This document shows positions 58,769 to 64,000 of a DNA stretch of 64,000 nt, in pieces. The stretch spans positions 62,001 to 126,000 of the forward strand of contig CAJTIU010000007.1 of assembly GCA_910576335.1 (NCBI GenBank). Reading direction: 5' to 3'. The stretch's first letter is position 1; every line of letters starts with the position of its first letter. The notes beneath the pieces are model-generated. The model was given only the letters and a program-made list of their open reading frames with translations. It was not told the DNA's origin and searched no databases. Made by a program: the position numbers and the translations under genes. The DNA is from Lachnospiraceae bacterium (lineage in GTDB: Bacteria; Bacillota; Clostridia; Lachnospirales; Lachnospiraceae).

Positions 58769-59596
58769 TCATTCCAAAGAACCGTTCATGGCAGCAATTT
58801 CAAATATCTGCATATCATAGTGACGGATCCCCTCTTTCAGGGCTTCGCTGTTTTTCAGTGTCCATACAGCGAAGGGGGTGCCAAAAATCCTGCGCAGAAG
58901 GCTTGCATTCAGTGTGGGCAGGTCTGCAAGTTTATAGGATATGAAGTCCGGACGTCCCCAGAAGTTCAGCATCAGGTGCTTCGCAAGGAAGCGGAAAAGC
59001 CAGTGGGGCTTATCATCGCTTTTGGTGAGGTTGGAGGCAAGCTGCCCGCGGAGGACGTGAGGAGCATTTACATAAAACCAGTGGAGCCCCAGAGTATTAA
59101 ATGACTGTACCAGGTAGAGTCCATGGTAAGACTTTAATGCACGGTAGGCACGTTTGCAGAGGGCAGTGGAGCGTCCCGGAAGCTTTAGCTCAATCAGGAG
59201 GGGAACCTGTCCGTTTACGAGAGCCAGTACTTCCTCAAGGGTGGGAATGTGTTCTCTTGTTCCAGACAAGGAACAGCCTTTAAGTTCCTGGAGTGTCATC
59301 TCTTCCGGAGTTTTATCCAGATGGCACATGCGTGTCAGGGTATCGTCGTGGAAGACAACGAGCTGGTTGTCCTTTGTGATATGTATGTCTAGCTCAATCC
59401 CGTAGTTTTTCTCAACTGCAGCCCGAAAGGCCGGAATGGAATTCTCGGGAATTCCCCTTTCGGAGCTGTGACAGCCGCGGTGGGCGAACATAGTGCCGTG
59501 ATATGCAGACATCTGCGCTTTTCTAGAAGTTTCCGGAACAAGAGCGCAAAAGTACAGACTAGCAGTAATAACAAAAATAAATGCAATGATCAACAT
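58769..59596 (-). CDS. Glycerophosphodiester phosphodiesterase
   Basis: A 275-residue membrane-anchored enzyme: an N-terminal hydrophobic segment (LIIAFIFVITASLYFCALV) is followed by the GDPD barrel with MFAHRGCHSSERGIPENS (catalytic His and Arg-Gly), GIELDIHITKDNQLVVFHDD and TLTRMC, and later PLLIELKLPG (metal Glu). It splits glycerophosphodiesters to glycerol-3-phosphate and an alcohol. The ATG at 59596 has AGAGGTC upstream, weak. It is part of the minus-strand lipid cluster with the diacylglycerol-kinase-like gene 33 bp upstream. Confidence 0.92.
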   Translation of the reverse strand: MLIIAFIFVITASLYFCALVPETSRKAQMSAYHGTMFAHRGCHSSERGIPENSIPAFRAAVEKNYGIELDIHITKDNQLVVFHDDTLTRMCHLDKTPEEMTLQELKGCSLSGTREHIPTLEEVLALVNGQVPLLIELKLPGRSTALCKRAYRALKSYHGLYLVQSFNTLGLHWFYVNAPHVLRGQLASNLTKSDDKPHWLFRFLAKHLMLNFWGRPDFISYKLADLPTLNASLLRRIFGTPFAVWTLKNSEALKEGIRHYDMQIFEIAAMNGSLE

Positions 59597-59629
59597 AGAC
59601 AGACCTCTTTTCTGAAAATAATCGTGGCA

Positions 59630-60544
59630 TCAGCCGCGGATAAACCGAAGCTTTTCCGGCTCCAGTGAACATGTCATACTAGGGACGGTCATGACAGGCT
59701 CGCCGTCGGTATGCACTGGCAGCTTCTGGCTGCCCAGAAGAACTGCTTCCCGGCAGGTATAGATATGTACACCCTTAAAACGTGTGTGCCATCCCATGTA
59801 CGCTGTGGGCAGAAGAAGGAGTGCCTTAAGCTTTGGCATGTCGGCAATGACAATCAGATCCAAAAGATCATCTCCCGGGTCAGCATCCGGACAGAAGCAA
59901 AAACCGCCCCCTTCATACTGCTGATTCATAGCGGTGGCAAAGAACACCTTTTGAAAGGCTTTCTTCCTCCCGTCCAGTGTAAGAGCCATGGGGCGCGGCT
60001 TTAGGGCAAGCAGAAGAAAGAGAGCCACTCCTGTGTAAGAGAGTTTCCCAAGCTTTAACCTGTTCAGCCATCTTTTTATCCGGGAGGAGGTATTGTGAAA
60101 GCACACTTCTGCATCAAAGCCAATACCGGCACTTACTGCAAATCGACGGACCGAATCGCCGGAGACAAGCTTCCCGATATTAATATATGCATACTCTGAG
60201 GGAGATAGTATCTGTTTTAATATTTGTTCTGGATTCTTTACTAATTTCATAGACCTTGCAAAATCATTGCTGGAGCCAATGGGAATATATCCGAGTGTAA
60301 CTTTGGAAAAATCTTGTATTCCATTTACCACCTCATTGATGGTACCGTCGCCGCCGAGTGCTACAAGAGTAAGCGCAGCATTCCCTGCGGTTAAGTCCCG
60401 GACATATTCTGTGGCATGATGGGGATACCGGGTCAGGCAGACCTGGTATTTTATCTGCCATTCCTTCAGAAGAGCTTCCAGGTTTCTCCAGATCCTCAGT
60501 CCCAGCCCGGTGCGGGCATTTGGATTTACAATAAATGTATACAT
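59630..60544 (-). CDS. Diacylglycerol kinase-family lipid kinase
   Basis: A 304-residue lipid kinase of the DagK/YegS family. It has the nucleotide motif LVALGGDGTINEVVNGIQD, GSSNDFARSMKL, and the second domain with VSAGIGFDAEVCF and PDADPGDDLLDLIVI. It would phosphorylate diacylglycerol or a related lipid in the cytoplasmic membrane leaflet. GGAGGTA precedes the ATG at 60544. Likely co-transcribed with the GDPD gene. A terminator-like hairpin and a TetR gene lie upstream. Confidence 0.92.
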   Translation of the reverse strand: MYTFIVNPNARTGLGLRIWRNLEALLKEWQIKYQVCLTRYPHHATEYVRDLTAGNAALTLVALGGDGTINEVVNGIQDFSKVTLGYIPIGSSNDFARSMKLVKNPEQILKQILSPSEYAYINIGKLVSGDSVRRFAVSAGIGFDAEVCFHNTSSRIKRWLNRLKLGKLSYTGVALFLLLALKPRPMALTLDGRKKAFQKVFFATAMNQQYEGGGFCFCPDADPGDDLLDLIVIADMPKLKALLLLPTAYMGWHTRFKGVHIYTCREAVLLGSQKLPVHTDGEPVMTVPSMTCSLEPEKLRFIRG

Positions 60545-60684
60545 AAATACCTCCTATATAGATGTCATCTATAAACGCTGGAAATATATTAAAATAAGTG
60601 ATTGGATTTCTGAGGAATATAGAGTTACAATACAGTTACAAGATATTATTGTTTTTGGTAGTTCACTACCATATTCCCTTCTAT

Positions 60685-60721
60685 AAAATCCTTTAAGACC
60701 GCTTGCTTAAAGGATTTTTTT
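60685..60721. terminator. Bidirectional intrinsic terminator
   Basis: A 13-bp perfect stem, AAAATCCTTTAAG (60685-60697) with CTTAAAGGATTTT (60706-60718), an 8-base loop and T runs outward on both strands. On the minus strand it lies 20 bp after the TetR stop and would end that transcript before the lipid-kinase gene. Confidence 0.8.
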
Positions 60722-60740
60722 ATGTGCTTCATGAAATGAT

Positions 60741-61331
60741 TTAAAATATCCCATCCAGGTAAACCTGCAGGGAACGCTTCATATTTCCTTCAAAGTCTGC
60801 GTCGCCTGTCTTAAGACACCATTCAAACACATTTCCAATTACAATCATGCGGATATCTGTGGTGATATCTTCGAGGCTTAGGCGGGGAGAGACGATCCCT
60901 GCCTGAATACATTTATCCAGGTAATTGTGAACAGTCACGATCGGATAAGGTCTTTCGGTACGGATGAGGGGATTCAGAGACTGATTTTTCGGGGTGTAAT
61001 AATTAGCCATAAATTCTACACCCAGCTCCTGGCAGTAATGCACATAATTCAGATAAACATAGATGATGGTCTCCTTTGCCTCTCTGGAATCCCGGGGGAG
61101 ATCAAGAAGATCAGGGTTAATACTCGGCTGATCTTCAATATAATAGGATAAGAGATCATCCTTCGTTTTAAAGTGATGATAGAAGCTTCCGTTCGATACG
61201 CCGGCTTCCTCGCATATATTTTTAATAGACAGCTCCTCGTAGCCCTTTTTCTGCAGAATATGCCGGGCAGCGCGGAAGATCCTTTCTTTTGTTTCCTTTG
61301 ATTTTAACTGTTGCTTTGTTAATTCGCACAT
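60741..61331 (-). CDS. TetR-family transcriptional regulator
   Basis: A 196-residue TetR regulator. Its DNA-binding end reads SIKNICEEAGVSNGSFYHHF followed by KTKDDLLSYYI. The C-terminal domain is helical with ETIIYVYLNYVHYCQELGVE and several aromatic residues that could line a ligand pocket. It begins at the ATG at 61331 behind a weak ribosome site. Its target is unknown: the lipid genes lie downstream on the same strand past a terminator, and Tex is divergent. Confidence 0.9.
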   Translation of the reverse strand: MCELTKQQLKSKETKERIFRAARHILQKKGYEELSIKNICEEAGVSNGSFYHHFKTKDDLLSYYIEDQPSINPDLLDLPRDSREAKETIIYVYLNYVHYCQELGVEFMANYYTPKNQSLNPLIRTERPYPIVTVHNYLDKCIQAGIVSPRLSLEDITTDIRMIVIGNVFEWCLKTGDADFEGNMKRSLQVYLDGIF

Positions 61332-61495
61332 CTTGATTATAACCCCTTTAAGCCTTGCGGCGGCTGTGACAGATACAGCTTACTTGTCTGGATCGCCGCC
61401 TGCCGCGTTGTCGCCAGTCAGCATAACCGCCGCATAAATGGTAACACGATTATAGCACAGAAACTTTTCTTTGTCACTATTCACGGGTCGGGAAT

Positions 61496-61629
61496 GTTAC
61501 TGTTCACTCCGTTCACAGTAACATTCGCAAATCCATTTAAAATTCGCTTCGCGAATGGGATTTGCTCACACCTGAATCATTTTCTTACGGACTTTGCAGT
61601 AAATGCAAAGTCCTGTGTGAACAGTAACG
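61496..61629. repeat. 134-bp dispersed repeat, copy B (inverted)
   Basis: The reverse complement of copy A at 57789-57922, of equal length with only a few differences. It lies alone between the TetR gene and tex. Its hairpin pair here reads GGACTTTGCA/TGCAAAGTCC, so both arms changed together (compensatory), which points to selection on the fold or to separate sub-families. The remaining bases of 61332-61748 contain no gene. Confidence 0.85.
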
Positions 61630-61748
61630 AGTGGACAGTAACGGTTCCGTCTTGCACTGGAAAAAGATTTCGGGTATAATGTTCACGGATATGGCGAAAA
61701 ATAATGGTCGCTGTTCATTCAGGAACAATTTTTAGGAGAGGGCTACAT

Positions 61749-63902
61749 ATGGATATTAATCAGAAGATCACAGAAGAACTGGGAGTGAAACGGTGGCAGG
61801 TGGATGCTGCGGTAAAACTAATTGATGAGGGCAATACGATTCCGTTTATTGCCAGATACCGCAAGGAGGCAACGGGAACACTGGATGACGAGCAGCTCCG
61901 CAGCCTGTATGAGAGACTTCTGTATCTGCGTAATCTGGAGGAAAAGAAGGAGCAGGTGCTTGGAAGTATTGAGGAGCAGGGGAAGCTTACGGAGGAATTA
62001 AGATCACAGATTCTGGCAGCAGAGACGCTCGTTGTTGTAGAGGATCTGTACCGCCCATACCGTCCAAAGAGAAGAACAAGGGCAACCATTGCAAAGGAAA
62101 AGGGACTGGAGCCTCTGGCGGCTGTTATTACCCTGCAAAAGACGAAGGAGCCTCTTGAGGTGACGGCCCAGGAGTACGTAAATGAGGAGAAAGAGGTACA
62201 TACGGCCCAGGAGGCTATTGCAGGCGCAAAAGACATTATTGCCGAAAGTATCTCGGATGAGGCAGACTACCGGATGTGGATCCGGAAGCACACGATGCAG
62301 AAGGGACATATTGTCTCCACTGCAAAAGATGAGAACACAGAATCTGTATATGAGATGTACTATGACTTCGAAGAGCCGGTCAGTAAGCTTGCGGGGCACC
62401 GCACCCTTGCCCTGAACCGCGGCGAGAAGGAAAAGATACTGACGGTGAAGGTGAAAGCGCCAGAGGAGGACATAATCCGGTATCTGGAAAAGAAGACGAT
62501 CCATACCAGTAATCCCTACACAACGCCTGTACTTAAGGAGACAGTGGAGGACAGCTATAAACGGCTGATTGCCCCGGCCATTGAGCGGGAGATCCGGAAC
62601 GAACTGACGGAGAAGGCAGAGGACGGTGCAATCACTGTATTCGGAAAGAACTTAGAGCAGCTCCTGATGCAGCCGCCCATCGTGGGACAGACTGTGCTCG
62701 GCTGGGATCCGGCATTTCGGACCGGATGTAAGCTTGCAGTTGTAGACCCGACCGGGAAGGTCATTGGCACGACCGTCATCTATCCTACTGCGCCGACAAC
62801 GCCCCAGAAGATACAGGCATCCAAAGATCTTTTGAAAAAGATTATTAAGAAATACGGAATTACACTGATCTCCGTAGGAAACGGTACGGCGTCCCGGGAG
62901 TCAGAGATGTTTATTGTGGAGCTGTTAAAGGAGATACCGGAAAGGGTACAGTATGTGATTGTCAGCGAGGCTGGGGCCTCCGTTTATTCCGCAAGCAAGC
63001 TGGCCAGCGAGGAGTTCCCGAAGTTTGACGTGGGGCAGAGAAGCGCTACATCCATAGCCCGCAGACTCCAGGATCCGCTGGCAGAGCTGGTAAAGATTGA
63101 TCCAAAGTCCATCGGAGTGGGTCAGTACCAGCATGATATGAACCAGAAGAAACTCAGCGAGGCGCTGTCAGGTGTTGTGGAGGACTGTGTTAATAAAGTA
63201 GGAGTAGACCTGAACACGGCATCTGCTCCCCTCTTGTCCTATATTTCTGGAATATCCTCTGCAATCGCAAAGAACATTGTGGCTTACAGGGAGGAAAACG
63301 GAAGATTTGTTAGCAGAAAGCAGCTTCTTAAGGTGGCGAAGCTGGGGCCTAAAGCATTTGAACAGTGTGCAGGATTTATGAGAATCCAGGGAGGAGATAA
63401 TCCCCTGGACGGGACAAGCGTACATCCGGAATCCTATGAGGCAGCGGAAAAGCTTCTTGACAGACAGGGCTTCCGGACAGAAGATATCAGCGGCGGGAAG
63501 CTAACAGGGCTGTCCCTTACAATAAAAGATTATAAGAAATTATCCGAGGAGCTCGGAATTGGCGAGATTACGCTCCGGGATATTGTGAAGGAGCTGGAAA
63601 AGCCGGCCAGGGATCCCCGTGATGAGATGCCAAAGCCGATTCTCCGCACGGATGTGCTTGAGATGAAGGATCTGACAGAGGGGATGATATTAAAGGGAAC
63701 CGTGCGCAATGTGATTGACTTTGGCGTATTTGTGGACATTGGCGTACACCAGGACGGGCTTGTGCACATCTCCCAGATTACGGACCGGTATATTAAACAT
63801 CCATTAGAGGCAGTAAGCGTTGGGGACATTGTGGATGTAAAGGTCATGAGCGTAGATCTGAAGAAAAAGCGGATTCAGCTTACTATGCGGGGAATTTCCT
63901 AA
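61749..63902 (+). CDS. tex: Tex-family RNA-binding transcription accessory protein
   Basis: A 717-residue Tex protein, the usual length. In order: N-terminal helical part (ITEELGVKRWQVDAAVKLID; IPFIARYRKEATG), a YqgF-like fold (VLGWDPAFRTGCKLAVVDPT; VSVGNGTASRESEMF-like stretch), tandem helix-hairpin-helix motifs (VDLNTASAPLLSYISGI; GRFVSRKQLLKVAKLGPKAF) and a C-terminal S1 RNA-binding domain (GTVRNVIDFGVFVDIGVHQD). It is a conserved cytoplasmic factor associated with transcription. Start taken at ATG 61749 with TAGGAGAGG upstream; the frame is open to 61704. Confidence 0.95.
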   Translation: MDINQKITEELGVKRWQVDAAVKLIDEGNTIPFIARYRKEATGTLDDEQLRSLYERLLYLRNLEEKKEQVLGSIEEQGKLTEELRSQILAAETLVVVEDLYRPYRPKRRTRATIAKEKGLEPLAAVITLQKTKEPLEVTAQEYVNEEKEVHTAQEAIAGAKDIIAESISDEADYRMWIRKHTMQKGHIVSTAKDENTESVYEMYYDFEEPVSKLAGHRTLALNRGEKEKILTVKVKAPEEDIIRYLEKKTIHTSNPYTTPVLKETVEDSYKRLIAPAIEREIRNELTEKAEDGAITVFGKNLEQLLMQPPIVGQTVLGWDPAFRTGCKLAVVDPTGKVIGTTVIYPTAPTTPQKIQASKDLLKKIIKKYGITLISVGNGTASRESEMFIVELLKEIPERVQYVIVSEAGASVYSASKLASEEFPKFDVGQRSATSIARRLQDPLAELVKIDPKSIGVGQYQHDMNQKKLSEALSGVVEDCVNKVGVDLNTASAPLLSYISGISSAIAKNIVAYREENGRFVSRKQLLKVAKLGPKAFEQCAGFMRIQGGDNPLDGTSVHPESYEAAEKLLDRQGFRTEDISGGKLTGLSLTIKDYKKLSEELGIGEITLRDIVKELEKPARDPRDEMPKPILRTDVLEMKDLTEGMILKGTVRNVIDFGVFVDIGVHQDGLVHISQITDRYIKHPLEAVSVGDIVDVKVMSVDLKKKRIQLTMRGIS

Positions 63903-63911
63903 TGTAATGTA

Positions 63912-63965
63912 ACAGTTCAGACACCTTCGGTCTGTGCAGTAAATGCACAGACCTGCCTGAACTGT
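63912..63965. repeat. Nested hairpin after tex, related to the 134-bp repeat
   Basis: Outer arms ACAGTTCAG (63912-63920) and CTGAACTGT (63957-63965) enclose an inner hairpin GGTCTGTGCA/TGCACAGACC (63929-63953). The inner hairpin is the same as the one in the 134-bp repeat copy A. It starts 9 bp after the tex stop and may end its transcript. The window ends 35 bp later with no further gene visible. Confidence 0.7.
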
Positions 63966-64000
63966 ATCATGAAATCTCAGACTGGGGGATATGAGATATG

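Overview
The window looks like a chromosomal segment of a Gram-positive gut anaerobe of the Clostridia, most likely a Lachnospiraceae-type organism. This is inferred from strong AGGAGG-type ribosome binding sites, an agr-like LytTR/GHKL pair, LarBCE, DUF1538, cell-surface lipoproteins, redox and ferredoxin cassettes, and a family of GGGGACGGGG palindromes placed at gene ends. I saw no rRNA, tRNA, CRISPR array or prophage structural module.

Positions 1-21000 are an accessory region full of decaying genes. It opens with an AraC remnant carrying an internal stop, an intact Crp/Fnr regulator convergent with thioredoxin, a frameshifted histidine kinase, and an AAA-ATPase/PD-(D/E)XK protein. A 512-bp element bounded by 27-bp inverted repeats follows. 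Next comes a MATE exporter behind an intact MerR-type promoter whose regulator is cut down to its helix-turn-helix. Then an agr-like two-component pair is followed by two charged coiled-coil proteins of unknown role. From 10.5 to 18 kb lie small intact genes (membrane protein, lipoprotein, tyrosine phosphatase, GNAT/YoaP acetyltransferase, P-loop kinase) among fragments of a nitrilase, GNAT, CPBP protease, sugar-binding lipoprotein, AraC, flavodoxin and multicopper oxidase. A redox cassette (TlpA-like lipoprotein, CXXC peptide, membrane 4Fe-4S protein) and a broken azlC end this part.

Positions 21000-29300 hold a DUF1538 membrane protein with a tandem PII-like protein, a second AAA-ATPase/nuclease gene followed directly by a WYL regulator, a YesL-like membrane protein overlapping a heavily deleted GH94 phosphorylase, and an AraC/GyrI regulator. 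After a 187-bp palindromic element, the minus-strand larBCE operon (29.5-32.5 kb) makes the nickel-pincer nucleotide cofactor, with no larA in view. A PD-(D/E)XK transposase-family protein and a two-gene cassette ending in a DUF2325 protein follow.

Positions 35700-47600 form one long plus-strand carbohydrate operon: 2-hydroxyacid dehydrogenase, RbsB/A/C/C-type importer, class II aldolase, iron alcohol dehydrogenase, FGGY kinase, SorC regulator and an IlvD/Edd dehydratase. It resembles fucose catabolism (kinase, aldolase, reductase) but has no isomerase and has dehydratase and dehydrogenase functions added.

Positions 47600-64000 are mostly housekeeping: a TetR/ABC exporter operon, cyclophilin lipoprotein, endonuclease III, polysaccharide deacetylase, PTS-type IIC permease, corrinoid adenosyltransferase, small alarmone synthetase, an SfsA-MutY fusion, bacteriohemerythrin, a block of lipid genes (PAP2, GDPD, diacylglycerol-kinase family) with a TetR regulator, and Tex. 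Dispersed palindromic and 134-bp repeats punctuate this part and in several places encode the C-terminal residues of the neighbouring proteins.
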